This document shows, one piece after another, positions 51,928 to 60,949 of a stretch of DNA of 64,000 nt. The DNA is from Enterobacter sp. 10-1. GTDB taxonomy: Bacteria; Pseudomonadota; Gammaproteobacteria; Enterobacterales; Enterobacteriaceae. The notes beneath the pieces were generated by a model. That model had not been told where the DNA came from. It searched no databases and saw only the letters and a list, made by a program, of their open reading frames with translations. Each line of letters starts with the position of its first letter. Within the stretch, counting starts at the first letter, position 1. The translations under genes and the position numbers were made by a program. The stretch covers positions 3,409 through 67,408 of the forward strand of contig NISF01000013.1 of assembly GCA_002270295.1 (NCBI GenBank), in the 5' to 3' direction.

Positions 51928-54246
51928 ATGAAAAAATTAACCATTGGTTTAATTGGTAATCCTAACTCCGGCAAGACCACGTTATTTAATCAGCTTACCG
52001 GCGCGCGCCAGCGCGTGGGGAATTGGGCTGGCGTGACCGTCGAGCGTAAAGAGGGAGCCTTTACCACGACGGATAATCAGGTCACGCTGGTTGACCTGCC
52101 CGGCACCTATTCGCTGACCACCATCTCCTCGCAAACCTCGCTGGATGAGCAGATTGCCTGCCACTATATTCTCAGCGGCGACGCCGATCTGCTGATTAAC
52201 GTCGTGGATGCGTCAAACCTTGAGCGCAACCTCTACCTGACGCTCCAGCTGCTGGAGCTGGGGATCCCCTGCGTCGTCGCCCTGAACATGCTGGATATTG
52301 CCGAGAAGCAGAAAATTCGCATCGACGTCGACGCCCTCTCCGCCCGCCTTGGCTGCCCGGTTATCCCGCTGGTGTCGACCCGCGGCCGCGGTATCGAAGC
52401 CTTGAAGATGGCTATCGATCGTCACCAGAAAAATAAAGAGATTGAGCTGGTGCACTATCCGCAGCCGCTGCTGCGCGAGGCGGAAAAACTGGCGCAGGCC
52501 ATGTCCCGCGACATTTCGCAGCGTCAGCGCTGCTGGCTCGGCCTGCAGATGCTGGAAGGCGATATCTACAGCCGTGCCTACGCGGGCGACGCCGCCGATA
52601 AGCTCGACGCCGCCGTTGCGAACCTGAGCAAAGAGATTGACGATCCGGCGCTGCATATTGCCGATGCCCGCTACCAGAGCATTGCCGCCATCTGCGACGC
52701 CGTCAGCAACACGCTGACCGCCGAGCCGAGCCGCTTCACCACCGCGATGGATAAAATCATCCTCAACCGGGTGCTTGGGCTGCCCATTTTTCTGTTCGTT
52801 ATGTATCTGATGTTTTTACTGGCCATCAACATCGGCGGCGCGCTGCAGCCGATATTCGACGCCGGATCGGTGGCTATCTTTATCCACGGCATTCAGTGGC
52901 TGGGCTATACCCTGCATCTCCCGGATTGGCTGACCGTGTTCCTCGCCCAGGGGATCGGCGGCGGTATCAACACCGTGCTGCCGCTGGTGCCGCAAATCGG
53001 CATGATGTACCTGTTCCTCTCCTTCCTCGAAGACTCCGGCTATATGGCACGCGCGGCGTTCGTAATGGATCGCCTGATGCAGGCGCTGGGCCTGCCGGGG
53101 AAATCCTTCGTGCCGCTGATTGTCGGCTTCGGCTGCAACGTGCCGTCGGTGATGGGCGCGCGTACGCTGGATGCGCCGCGCGAGCGCCTGATGACGATCA
53201 TGATGGCGCCGTTTATGTCCTGCGGCGCGCGGCTGGCTATCTTCGCCGTCTTCGCCGCGGCCTTCTTTGGTCAAAACGGCGCGCTGGCGGTCTTCTCGCT
53301 GTACCTGCTGGGCATCGTGATGGCGATCCTCACCGGCCTGATGCTCAAACACACCATTATGCGCGGCGAAGCCTCGCCGTTCGTGATGGAGCTGCCGGTA
53401 TATCACGTACCGCATATCAAAAGCCTGGTCATTCAGACCTGGCAGCGCCTGAAAGGCTTCGTGCTGCGGGCGGGTAAAGTCATTGTGATCGTCAGCATCT
53501 TCCTCAGCGCGCTGAACAGCTTCTCGCTCAGCGGCAGGCTGGTGGATAACATTAACGACTCGGCGCTGGCGTCGGTCAGCCGGGTCATCACCCCGCTGTT
53601 TAAGCCGATTGGCATTCATGAAGACAACTGGCAGGCGACGGTCGGGCTGTTCACCGGCGCAATGGCCAAAGAAGTGGTGGTCGGCACGCTAAATACGCTC
53701 TATACCGCGGAAGACATTCAAAACGAAGCGTTTAATCCGCAGACCTTTAGCCTCGGCGACGAGCTGCTGGCGGCAGCGGATGAAACCTGGCAGAGCCTGA
53801 AAGATACCTTCAGCCTGAGCGTGCTGGCGAACCCGATTGAAGCCAGCAAGGGCGATGGCGAAATGGCCACCGGCGCTATGGGCGTGATGAGCAGCAAATT
53901 TGGCAGTGCCGCCGCGGCGTACAGCTATCTGATTTTCGTCCTGCTCTATATTCCGTGTATCTCGGTGATGGGTGCCGTCGCCCGCGAATCGAGCCGCGGC
54001 TGGATGTCGTTCTCCATCCTGTGGGGGCTGAACATCGCCTGGTCGCTCTCCACCCTCTACTATCAGACCGTGAGCTTTAGCCAGCACCCGCGCTACAGCC
54101 TGGTGTGCATCCTCGCCGTCGTGCTGTTCAACGTCGTGCTCTTTGGCCTGCTCCGTCGCGCGCGCAGTCGGGTCGACATCTCGCTGCTGGCCACGCGCAA
54201 AACGCCGTCGTCGTGCTGCCAGAGCCCGGCCGGTGATTGCCACTAA
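51928..54246 (+). CDS. feoB: Ferrous iron permease FeoB
   Basis: A 772-residue inner-membrane Fe(II) transporter. The N-terminal G-protein domain has G1 GNPNSGKTT (about 10-18), G3 DLPGTY and G4 NMLD, then a GDI-like helical domain. The membrane part (from about 275) has two Gate-type repeats with conserved cysteines in GFGCNVPSV and MSCGARL. The short C-tail contains CCQSPAGDCH, similar to E. coli. It is the main route for ferrous iron without oxygen. Confidence 0.98.
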   Translation: MKKLTIGLIGNPNSGKTTLFNQLTGARQRVGNWAGVTVERKEGAFTTTDNQVTLVDLPGTYSLTTISSQTSLDEQIACHYILSGDADLLINVVDASNLERNLYLTLQLLELGIPCVVALNMLDIAEKQKIRIDVDALSARLGCPVIPLVSTRGRGIEALKMAIDRHQKNKEIELVHYPQPLLREAEKLAQAMSRDISQRQRCWLGLQMLEGDIYSRAYAGDAADKLDAAVANLSKEIDDPALHIADARYQSIAAICDAVSNTLTAEPSRFTTAMDKIILNRVLGLPIFLFVMYLMFLLAINIGGALQPIFDAGSVAIFIHGIQWLGYTLHLPDWLTVFLAQGIGGGINTVLPLVPQIGMMYLFLSFLEDSGYMARAAFVMDRLMQALGLPGKSFVPLIVGFGCNVPSVMGARTLDAPRERLMTIMMAPFMSCGARLAIFAVFAAAFFGQNGALAVFSLYLLGIVMAILTGLMLKHTIMRGEASPFVMELPVYHVPHIKSLVIQTWQRLKGFVLRAGKVIVIVSIFLSALNSFSLSGRLVDNINDSALASVSRVITPLFKPIGIHEDNWQATVGLFTGAMAKEVVVGTLNTLYTAEDIQNEAFNPQTFSLGDELLAAADETWQSLKDTFSLSVLANPIEASKGDGEMATGAMGVMSSKFGSAAAAYSYLIFVLLYIPCISVMGAVARESSRGWMSFSILWGLNIAWSLSTLYYQTVSFSQHPRYSLVCILAVVLFNVVLFGLLRRARSRVDISLLATRKTPSSCCQSPAGDCH

Positions 54247-54255
54247 GGAGTGATG

Positions 54256-54492
54256 ATGGCGTCGTTGATTGAAGTACGCGATATGCTGGCTCTGCAGGGG
54301 CGTATGGCGGCCGCACAGCTCAGCGCCCACCTGCATGCGCCGCAGCCGCTGATTGACGCGATGCTGAGTCGCCTGGAGGCTATGGGCAAGGTCCAGCGGA
54401 TCGCCCAGGACCCTGAAGAATGCCTGGCCGGCAGCTGCAAAAGCTGCCCGGAAGGAAAGGCCTGCTTACAGGAGTGGTGGTCGCTGCGTTGA
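54256..54492 (+). CDS. feoC: FeoC, [Fe-S]-dependent feo regulator/FeoB stabiliser
   Basis: A 78-residue winged-helix protein ([22 protein letters not shown]) with four cysteines C56, C61, C64, C70 ([15 protein letters not shown]), which bind an iron-sulfur cluster in enteric relatives. It is reported to protect FeoB from proteolysis. GTG/ATG codons at 54250 and 54253 are in frame, but TAAGGAG is best spaced for 54256. The downstream terminator closes the operon. Confidence 0.94.
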   Translation: MASLIEVRDMLALQGRMAAAQLSAHLHAPQPLIDAMLSRLEAMGKVQRIAQDPEECLAGSCKSCPEGKACLQEWWSLR

Positions 54493-54525
54493 CGGGTTGT
54501 GAAGAGTAAAGCCGCCTTCGGGGAG

Positions 54526-54547
54526 AAGCGGGTCCAGGGACCCGCTT
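54526..54547. terminator. Hairpin between feoC and the DUF1471 gene
   Basis: AAGCGGGTCC and GGACCCGCTT (54526-54535 with 54538-54547) form a perfect ten-base palindrome between two convergent genes. T runs are short, so strength is uncertain. Confidence 0.7.
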
Positions 54548-54553
54548 AGTGGA

Positions 54554-54823
54554 TTATTTGTAGACGTCTGCGTTAGCGTGAACCGTTCTTTCGTTTTTGT
54601 TACCCGCAATGACTACGAAATATTTACCACCAAGCTCATCCGCCTTATTCGACAGATCGCGCTTCGCATCCATCGGCGAGGTCGTTTTAGAGGTGGTGAT
54701 GCTTCCGACTTTGGTCAGCTTCAGCGTAGCGACCTCATCTTTCTGAATTTCTTTCGCTGCGAACGCGCCAAACGACAGACTGCCAATCACCAGAGATGTC
54801 AAAATAGCCGTAATAAATTTCAT
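54554..54823 (-). CDS. DUF1471 (YdgH/BhsA/McbA-like) periplasmic protein
   Basis: An 89-residue precursor with a clean signal peptide (MKFITAILTSLVIGSLSFGAFA, cleaved before AKE). The mature part ends GNKNERTVHANADVYK, close to the family's typical V-A-A-YK C-terminus. Family members such as BhsA, McbA and YhcN are stress-induced periplasmic proteins affecting biofilm, acid or peroxide tolerance. This gene is not in the E. coli K-12 feoC-bioH interval, where yhgA is found. Specific paralogue and inducer are unknown. Its promoter should lie in the 110 bases up to 54933. Confidence 0.88.
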   Translation of the reverse strand: MKFITAILTSLVIGSLSFGAFAAKEIQKDEVATLKLTKVGSITTSKTTSPMDAKRDLSNKADELGGKYFVVIAGNKNERTVHANADVYK

Positions 54824-54933
54824 AGACTCTACTCTCCATTAGGTTGTTTTTTTAGGCCGCCGAGATGAAATGAAATAATCATCTGCCGCAACAACCTAAG
54901 TATTGCTATGCCCCGGATTTTTACCACGTGCGG

Positions 54934-55716
54934 TTAAAAATAATTCCTCAACCGGTTTTTCAACGCCAGCAGCGGTTGGCAGAAGTCGTGTGGATGCGAG
55001 ATAAACGGCGCATGTGCCGCCTTTTCGAAGACGATGGATTCACTCTTTTCCCACATCGTATCGAGAAGAGGGACGATTTTGCGCGGCACCAGGCCGTCCA
55101 GGCGACCGTACAGCCGCAGAAAAGGTATCGGCAGCGCGGCCAGCGGCTGGCGCAAATCGGCGGTTTTCAGGATTTCCAGCCCGCCGTTCAGCGCCGCTAT
55201 CGACGGCATCGGTAGCGACAGGACGGTGCTTTTCAGCGCTCGGGCATCCTGGCGCGCGCTTTCGGTTCCCATCGTTTGCAGGGCCAGAAAACGCTCAACG
55301 GTACGCTGAAAGTCGTCGCTGAGCTGCTGCTGAAAACCGCTCAGCACTTCCGGTTTAATGCCCGGCCAATCGCCATGAGCGCTGAAGCTCGGGGACGAAG
55401 CGACGGTAACCAGCGCCAGTACGCGCTGCGGATGCTGTAAGGCTATCTGGCTTGCTACCAGGCCTCCCAGGCTCCAGCCCAGCCAGATGGCCTGCTCGGG
55501 GGCTTTTGCCAGCACCTGCTGCGCCATCTCCTCCAGCGACAGCGCGCCGAAGCCGCTGCTGCGACCATAGCCCGGCAGGTCAACCACATGCAGCGTGAAG
55601 TGCGAAGCCAGCTGCGGCGTAATGCAATCCCACACCCCGGCATTCAGCCCCCATCCGTGCAGCAGCACAAGATGACACTTCCCTTTGCCCAAGGTTTGCC
55701 ACCAGATGTCGTTCAT
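54934..55716 (-). CDS. bioH: Pimeloyl-ACP methyl ester carboxylesterase BioH
   Basis: A 260-residue alpha/beta hydrolase. Serine 82 in GWSLGG is the nucleophile, with a conserved DGLVP region and the histidine in [11 protein letters not shown]. It cleaves the methyl ester of pimeloyl-ACP, ending the BioC-BioH route to the biotin precursor. It is divergent from gntX with only 39 bases between starts, as in E. coli. Slightly longer than the E. coli protein (256). Confidence 0.96.
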   Translation of the reverse strand: MNDIWWQTLGKGKCHLVLLHGWGLNAGVWDCITPQLASHFTLHVVDLPGYGRSSGFGALSLEEMAQQVLAKAPEQAIWLGWSLGGLVASQIALQHPQRVLALVTVASSPSFSAHGDWPGIKPEVLSGFQQQLSDDFQRTVERFLALQTMGTESARQDARALKSTVLSLPMPSIAALNGGLEILKTADLRQPLAALPIPFLRLYGRLDGLVPRKIVPLLDTMWEKSESIVFEKAAHAPFISHPHDFCQPLLALKNRLRNYF

Positions 55717-55755
55717 CAGCTATTGTTCTCTTTTCACCAGATATGAGGGGGAAAT

Positions 55756-56430
55756 ATGCTAACAGCACACGGCTTATGCTGGCTATGCCAAATGCCGCTG
55801 GCCATAGCCAGCTGGGGATTCTGCTCCCGCTGCGCCGCATCGCTGGCGTCCCGGCTGCCGCGGTGTCCGCGCTGCGGTCTACCCGCCGGCGTCAGCGCCG
55901 TTCCCTGCGGGCGCTGTATACAGGACCCTCCGCCGTGGCAGCGGCTGGTGGCCGTCAGCGACTACCTTCCGCCGCTAAGCGGCCTGATCCATCAGCTGAA
56001 ATTTACCCGGCGCCCCGAGCTGGCCCCGGCGCTGGCTCGCCTGCTGCTGCTGCGTATCCGCCAAAGCGAAGGCTTACCTCGTGCGGATCGGATTGTCGGC
56101 GTCCCGCTGTGGCAGCGGCGGCAATGGCGGCGGGGTTTTAACCAGAGCGACCTGCTGTGCCGTCCGCTGGCCCGCTGGACGCGCGCTATCTGGCGCAGCG
56201 ACGCGCTGCGGCGCAACCGCCCTACTGCAACCCAGCACCAGCTCACCGCGAGGTTGCGCAAGCAGAACCTGAAAAATGCGTTTCAGCTTGAATTATCGGT
56301 TCAGGGTCACCATATCGCCATTGTGGATGATGTCGTCACAACCGGAAGCACCGTCGCCGAGATATCCCGCCTGCTTTTGCGAAACGGCGCCGCGACGGTT
56401 CAGGTATGGTGTATATGCCGTACCTTGTAG
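55756..56430 (+). CDS. gntX: ComF-family phosphoribosyltransferase-like protein GntX
   Basis: A 224-residue ComF homologue. An N-terminal zinc-binding region has CxxC pairs (LCWLCQMP, CSRC, CPRCGLP, CGRC) and the C-terminal PRTase motif is IVDDVVTTGSTVAE (about 186-199). It is needed for the use of DNA as a nutrient in relatives, and was first named for gluconate metabolism. Its substrate is unknown. Its start at MLTAHGLCWLC is 39 bases from bioH. It is followed by nfuA after 58 bases. Confidence 0.93.
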   Translation: MLTAHGLCWLCQMPLAIASWGFCSRCAASLASRLPRCPRCGLPAGVSAVPCGRCIQDPPPWQRLVAVSDYLPPLSGLIHQLKFTRRPELAPALARLLLLRIRQSEGLPRADRIVGVPLWQRRQWRRGFNQSDLLCRPLARWTRAIWRSDALRRNRPTATQHQLTARLRKQNLKNAFQLELSVQGHHIAIVDDVVTTGSTVAEISRLLLRNGAATVQVWCICRTL

Positions 56431-56488
56431 ACCCCTGCTGATGGGCGTATTATAACCCAGTAAAATAGTCAACTATTAGGCCAACGCT

Positions 56489-57064
56489 ATGATCCGTATT
56501 TCCGATGCTGCACAAGCGCACTTTGCCAAACTGCTGGTAAATCAGGAAGAAGGGACACAAATTCGCGTATTTGTGATTAATCCCGGCACCCCAAACGCTG
56601 AGTGCGGCGTATCCTACTGCCCACCGGATGCGGTGGAAGACACCGACACGACGCTGAAGTTTGAGCAGCTGACCGCGTACGTCGACGAACTCAGCGCGCC
56701 GTATCTGGAAGATGCTGAAATCGACTTCGTGACCGATCAGCTTGGCTCCCAGCTGACGCTGAAAGCGCCAAACGCCAAGATGCGTAAAGTGTCCGACGAC
56801 GCGCCGCTGATGGAACGCGTTGAATATATGCTCCAGTCGCAGATCAACCCGCAGCTGGCCGGCCACGGTGGTCGCGTTACGCTGATGGAAATCACCGAAG
56901 ACAACCTGGCGATTCTGCAATTCGGCGGCGGCTGTAACGGTTGCTCGATGGTCGATGTGACCCTGAAGGAAGGGATCGAGAAGCAGCTGCTGAACGAATT
57001 CCCGGACCTGAAAGGCGTGCGCGATCTGACCGAGCATCAGCGCGGCGAGCACTCCTACTACTAA
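56489..57064 (+). CDS. nfuA: Fe-S biogenesis carrier protein NfuA
   Basis: A 191-residue protein with an N-terminal degenerate A-type domain (1-95) and a C-terminal Nfu domain with the CxxC pair C149 and C152 ([12 protein letters not shown]). It holds a [4Fe-4S] cluster between two subunits and delivers it to targets such as aconitase and lipoyl synthase, especially under oxidative stress or iron limitation. Full length. Confidence 0.97.
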   Translation: MIRISDAAQAHFAKLLVNQEEGTQIRVFVINPGTPNAECGVSYCPPDAVEDTDTTLKFEQLTAYVDELSAPYLEDAEIDFVTDQLGSQLTLKAPNAKMRKVSDDAPLMERVEYMLQSQINPQLAGHGGRVTLMEITEDNLAILQFGGGCNGCSMVDVTLKEGIEKQLLNEFPDLKGVRDLTEHQRGEHSYY

Positions 57065-57239
57065 GCAACCCGCCATACCGCACTCCCCAGCCCGGCCGTA
57101 CTTTTGCTGCCGGGCCGCCCCCTCCTGACGTTACTCCGCCCGCTTTATCGCTAGTTACACATGCAAAAAACCCGCGAAAGAGTATGACTTAAGTCTCATA
57201 TTTAAAATATTCACCGCCAGGGTGATTCTCAACCTTCAT

Positions 57240-57255
57240 ATGTTACCCGTATCAT
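57240..57255. promoter_or_regulatory. GntR operator upstream of gntT
   Basis: ATGTTACCCGTATCAT is a GntR operator with the palindromic ATG-TACC-GTA-CAT pattern used by the gluconate regulator GntR. It lies in the 351-base nfuA-gntT gap, about 160 bases before the start codon, near the expected promoter. No gene is visible in this gap. A CRP site is expected but I could not locate one with confidence. Confidence 0.85.
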
Positions 57256-57380
57256 CTCTCTCAGGCTCCGCTGCTATAAAAATAGCCAGCTATCCTTTCT
57301 GATAAGAAGTGATAGTCGATTTTATGGCGCCACACAGTTTGTATCCCCGCCAGGAGCAAACGGAACAAGATTGATTTTTT

Positions 57381-57396
57381 ACGTTACCCATAACAA
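57381..57396. promoter_or_regulatory. Second, weaker GntR operator before gntT
   Basis: ACGTTACCCATAACAA agrees with 12 of 16 positions of the upstream operator. It is 20 bases before the gntT start, so it would lie in the transcribed leader. Two operators flanking the promoter would allow looping, as described for E. coli gntT. Confidence 0.6.
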
Positions 57397-57415
57397 ATGA
57401 AAGGCCAGGTAAATT

Positions 57416-58732
57416 ATGCCATTAGTCATCGTTGCTATCGGGGTTGCCCTGTTATTACTGCTGATGATCCGCTTCAAAATGAACGGCTTCATCGCTTTGG
57501 TTCTGGTGGCGCTCGCCGTCGGGCTTATGCAGGGCATGCCTCTGGATAAAGTCATCGTATCCATCAAAAACGGCGTCGGGGGCACCCTCGGCAGCCTCGC
57601 GCTGATCATGGGCTTCGGCGCTATGCTCGGCAAGCTGCTGGCGGACTGCGGCGGCGCGCAGCGAATTGCCACCACGCTCATCGCTAAATTTGGCAAAAAG
57701 CACATTCAGTGGGCGGTGGTCCTGACCGGTTTCACCGTCGGTTTCGCGCTGTTCTATGAAGTGGGCTTCGTACTCATGCTGCCGCTGGTGTTCACCATCG
57801 CCGCATCAGCCCGCATCCCGCTGCTGTACGTTGGCGTTCCGATGGCGGCCGCGCTCTCCGTTACCCACGGCTTCCTGCCGCCGCACCCGGGCCCGACGGC
57901 GATCGCCACGATCTTCCACGCCGATATGGGTAAAACCCTGCTGTACGGTACGCTGCTGGCAATCCCGACCGTGATCCTCGCCGGCCCGGTCTTCGCCCGC
58001 TTCCTGAAAAATATCGATAAGCCGATTCCGGAAGGCCTGCACAACCCGAAGACCTTCACTGACGAAGAGATGCCGGGCTTTGGCGTCAGCGTCTGGACCT
58101 CTCTGGTGCCGGTCGTGCTGATGGCGATGCGTGCCGTTGCCGAAATGGTGCTGCCGAAAGGCCACGCGTTCCTCTCCTGGGCCGAGTTCTTTGGTGACCC
58201 GGTTATGGCAACGCTGATCGCCGTCCTGATTGCTCTGTTTACCTTTGGCCTTAACCGTGGCCGCTCGATGGAACAGATCAACGAAACGCTGACCTCGTCG
58301 ATTAAAATCATCGCCATGATGCTGCTGATTATCGGCGGCGGCGGCGCCTTTAAGCAGGTTCTGGTTGATAGCGGCATGGATAAGTACATCGCCTCGATGA
58401 TGCATGGTTCCAGCATGTCTCCGCTGTTTATGGCGTGGTCAATTGCGGCGGTTCTGCGTATTGCGCTGGGTTCAGCGACCGTCGCCGCCATCACCGCTGG
58501 CGGTATTGCCGCTCCGCTGATCGCCACCACCGGCGTCAGCCCGGAACTAATGGTTATCGCCGTGGGCTCCGGTAGCGTGATTTTCTCCCACGTCAACGAC
58601 CCGGGATTCTGGCTGTTTAAGGAATACTTCAACCTGACCATCGGCGAGACCATTAGATCGTGGTCGATGCTGGAAACGATTATCTCGGTCTGCGGCCTGG
58701 TAGGCTGTCTGCTGCTGGGAATGGTCGTGTAA
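57416..58732 (+). CDS. gntT: High-affinity gluconate:proton symporter GntT
   Basis: A 438-residue inner-membrane protein of the gluconate permease (GntP) family with about twelve to fourteen hydrophobic segments (MPLVIVAIGVALLLLLMIRF at the start). Family segments include HGFLPPHPGPTAIA and SHVNDPGFWLFKEYF. It imports gluconate for the Entner-Doudoroff pathway. Upstream operators indicate GntR control. A bidirectional terminator separates it from malQ. Confidence 0.95.
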   Translation: MPLVIVAIGVALLLLLMIRFKMNGFIALVLVALAVGLMQGMPLDKVIVSIKNGVGGTLGSLALIMGFGAMLGKLLADCGGAQRIATTLIAKFGKKHIQWAVVLTGFTVGFALFYEVGFVLMLPLVFTIAASARIPLLYVGVPMAAALSVTHGFLPPHPGPTAIATIFHADMGKTLLYGTLLAIPTVILAGPVFARFLKNIDKPIPEGLHNPKTFTDEEMPGFGVSVWTSLVPVVLMAMRAVAEMVLPKGHAFLSWAEFFGDPVMATLIAVLIALFTFGLNRGRSMEQINETLTSSIKIIAMMLLIIGGGGAFKQVLVDSGMDKYIASMMHGSSMSPLFMAWSIAAVLRIALGSATVAAITAGGIAAPLIATTGVSPELMVIAVGSGSVIFSHVNDPGFWLFKEYFNLTIGETIRSWSMLETIISVCGLVGCLLLGMVV

Positions 58733-58750
58733 GGGTAGGTTAAGCATAAA

Positions 58751-58787
58751 AAAAGGCCGGGTATGCGTGATGCTACCCGGCCTTTTT
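58751..58787. terminator. Bidirectional terminator between gntT and malQ
   Basis: GGCCGGGTA/TACCCGGCC (58755-58763 with 58774-58782) is flanked by an A run and a T run, suitable for both converging transcripts. Confidence 0.92.
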
Positions 58788-58848
58788 ATCGTTTGTTTTC
58801 GCCGCTTCCCCGGCGACGAATCTCCGCCGCCGGGGAAGCACGATCTCA

Positions 58849-60939
58849 TTACGGTTTCTTCTTTGCCGCCGCCCTGCGACGCTTGTCTAAATCCTTGATC
58901 AGCTTATTGACCTGCGCATCGGCAAACATCTGCTCAAGCGAAGTCGAAAGCTTACGCCGCCAGTTCGGATACTCGGTGCTGGTGCCCGGAATGTTAACCG
59001 GCGTGGCCATCTCCAGCCAGTCCTCCGGCTGCAGGCCCAGCAGCGCGCTATTGCTGTCGGCGATGTAGCGCTGCATTCCGCGGTTGAGGGTTGAGGTCAT
59101 CGTCATCAGCGACGCTTTATGTCCGGCGCGCTTAGGCAGGCAGCCGTACCGATGCAGCGCATTCAGCAGCCCCTGCTTCGCCAGCTCCCTGTCCTGATAT
59201 AACCCACGCAGCACCACTTCATCCGGATAGAGTCCCAGAGATTTGCCGAGCGTCAGGTCGCCGCTTTCCCAGTAGCCGCGCAGCGTTGGCAGGTCATGCG
59301 TTGTTGCCACAGCCATTGATTGCTCCGGATACGTCTGCGGCGCACGGAACGTCTTTTCATTGTCATTTTCAAAGTACAGCACTTTGTAGGAGTAGACGCC
59401 ACTCTTACGCAGCTTGCTGACAATTTCCACCGGCACGGTGCCAAGATCTTCACCGATCACCATGCAGCTATGACGCTTACTCTCCAGCGCCAGAATAGAC
59501 AGCAGATCGTCTACCGGATACTGGACGTAGGCTCCGTGATCGGCGGTTTCGCCGTACGGGATCCACCACAGGCGAAGAACCGACATAACGTGGTCGATAC
59601 GCAGCGCGCCGCAGTTTTGCATATTGGCGCGCAGCAGCTCGATAAACGGCTCATAGGCGCGGGCGACGATGATATGCGGGTCCATCGGCGGCAGGCCCCA
59701 GTTTTGCCCGAGCGGGCCCAGAATATCCGGCGGAGCCCCTACGGAGGCTTTCAGGCAGTAGAGCTCGCGATCGCACCAGGTTTCAGACCCACCTTCCGCC
59801 ACGCCAACCGCCAGGTCGCGATAGAGGCCGATTGGCATCGCATCGCGCTGGCTGGTGTGCCAGCAGGTGGCAAACTGCGAACAGGCCAGCCACTGCAGCC
59901 AGAGGTAAAAATCCACCTCATCGGCGTGCTCAGAACAGAAAGCCTTCACTTCCGGGCTGGAGATATCCTGATACGCCTTTGGCCATGCCGGCCAGCCCCA
60001 GCGCAGCGGATCCTGCTGGACCTGCCGCGCGTGCAGCGCATCGAACGCCGCCTGCCAGTAGAGGCTTTCCCCTTCGCGCTGAACGAACTGACGGAACTCC
60101 GTCATCGCCTCATCGCTGCGGGCAGAGAAGCCTTTCCAGGCCATGCGCAGCGCGGTCATTTTCAACGCCGTGACGGCGGTGTAGTCAACATCATCCGTCT
60201 GCCGCGCCGCCCGTAAAGCCTGCTGGGTCGCCGGCAGCTGCCACCACGCCTGCGCCTCTTTGCTCAGGCGGAAATCTTCGACCGCGTTAACGTCGATATA
60301 GATAACGTTCAGCCAGCGGCGCGAGGAGGGGCTGTACGGGCTGGCGCTTTCCGGGTTGGCCGGATAGAGCGCATGAATCGGGTTGAGGCCAATAAACGCC
60401 CCGCCTCGCTGAGCGATTTCCGGCAGCATCGCGCGCAGGTCGCCGAAGTCGCCAATCCCCCAGTTTTTTTCCGAACGCAGCGTATACAGCTGCACGCAGG
60501 CGCCCCACAGCTTCTGCCCCTCTTTCAGGGCCTGCGGCTCGTAGCAGCGCACGGGGGCGACAATCGCCCGACAGTGCCAGCGGTCGCCGTCCCGGGTGAG
60601 CGTCAGGGTATGATAGCCTTCCGGCAGCTTCGTCGGCAGCGACAGCGTGTCGCCACCTTTTACCTGCCCCTGATACTGCTTCCCTTCTTCGGTGGTAAGG
60701 ATCCACTGAAACTCACCGTGCCCGGCCACCGGCAGCGACATTTTTTTGCCGTGGGTGAAAACCTGTACATTCGGCAGCGGGTTAACCGCCACCTGCGCGG
60801 CGGTTGTCGTACGATGCATCGCATCAAGCAGACGCTGCTTGGTCACCGCGGCAATCGACTGCGGCTTGCCGTGCGCGTTGATGTAGCTCGGGCTGATCCC
60901 CGCCGCTAGCGCGGCGTTATCAAGGCGTTTCGTCTCCAT
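58849..60939 (-). CDS. malQ: 4-alpha-glucanotransferase (amylomaltase) MalQ
   Basis: A 696-residue GH77 enzyme. An N-terminal domain typical of enteric MalQ (about 1-130) precedes the barrel. The barrel begins near WGACVQLYTLRSEKNWGIGDFGDL, and the catalytic aspartate, glutamate and aspartate lie in ALRIDHVMSVLRLWWIP, VIGEDLGTVP and ATTHDLPTLRGYW. It moves glucan units between maltodextrins, releasing glucose and making longer chains for MalP. Ten bases separate it from malP in the malPQ operon. Confidence 0.97.
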   Translation of the reverse strand: METKRLDNAALAAGISPSYINAHGKPQSIAAVTKQRLLDAMHRTTTAAQVAVNPLPNVQVFTHGKKMSLPVAGHGEFQWILTTEEGKQYQGQVKGGDTLSLPTKLPEGYHTLTLTRDGDRWHCRAIVAPVRCYEPQALKEGQKLWGACVQLYTLRSEKNWGIGDFGDLRAMLPEIAQRGGAFIGLNPIHALYPANPESASPYSPSSRRWLNVIYIDVNAVEDFRLSKEAQAWWQLPATQQALRAARQTDDVDYTAVTALKMTALRMAWKGFSARSDEAMTEFRQFVQREGESLYWQAAFDALHARQVQQDPLRWGWPAWPKAYQDISSPEVKAFCSEHADEVDFYLWLQWLACSQFATCWHTSQRDAMPIGLYRDLAVGVAEGGSETWCDRELYCLKASVGAPPDILGPLGQNWGLPPMDPHIIVARAYEPFIELLRANMQNCGALRIDHVMSVLRLWWIPYGETADHGAYVQYPVDDLLSILALESKRHSCMVIGEDLGTVPVEIVSKLRKSGVYSYKVLYFENDNEKTFRAPQTYPEQSMAVATTHDLPTLRGYWESGDLTLGKSLGLYPDEVVLRGLYQDRELAKQGLLNALHRYGCLPKRAGHKASLMTMTSTLNRGMQRYIADSNSALLGLQPEDWLEMATPVNIPGTSTEYPNWRRKLSTSLEQMFADAQVNKLIKDLDKRRRAAAKKKP

Positions 60940-60949
60940 AGGCCTGTCC

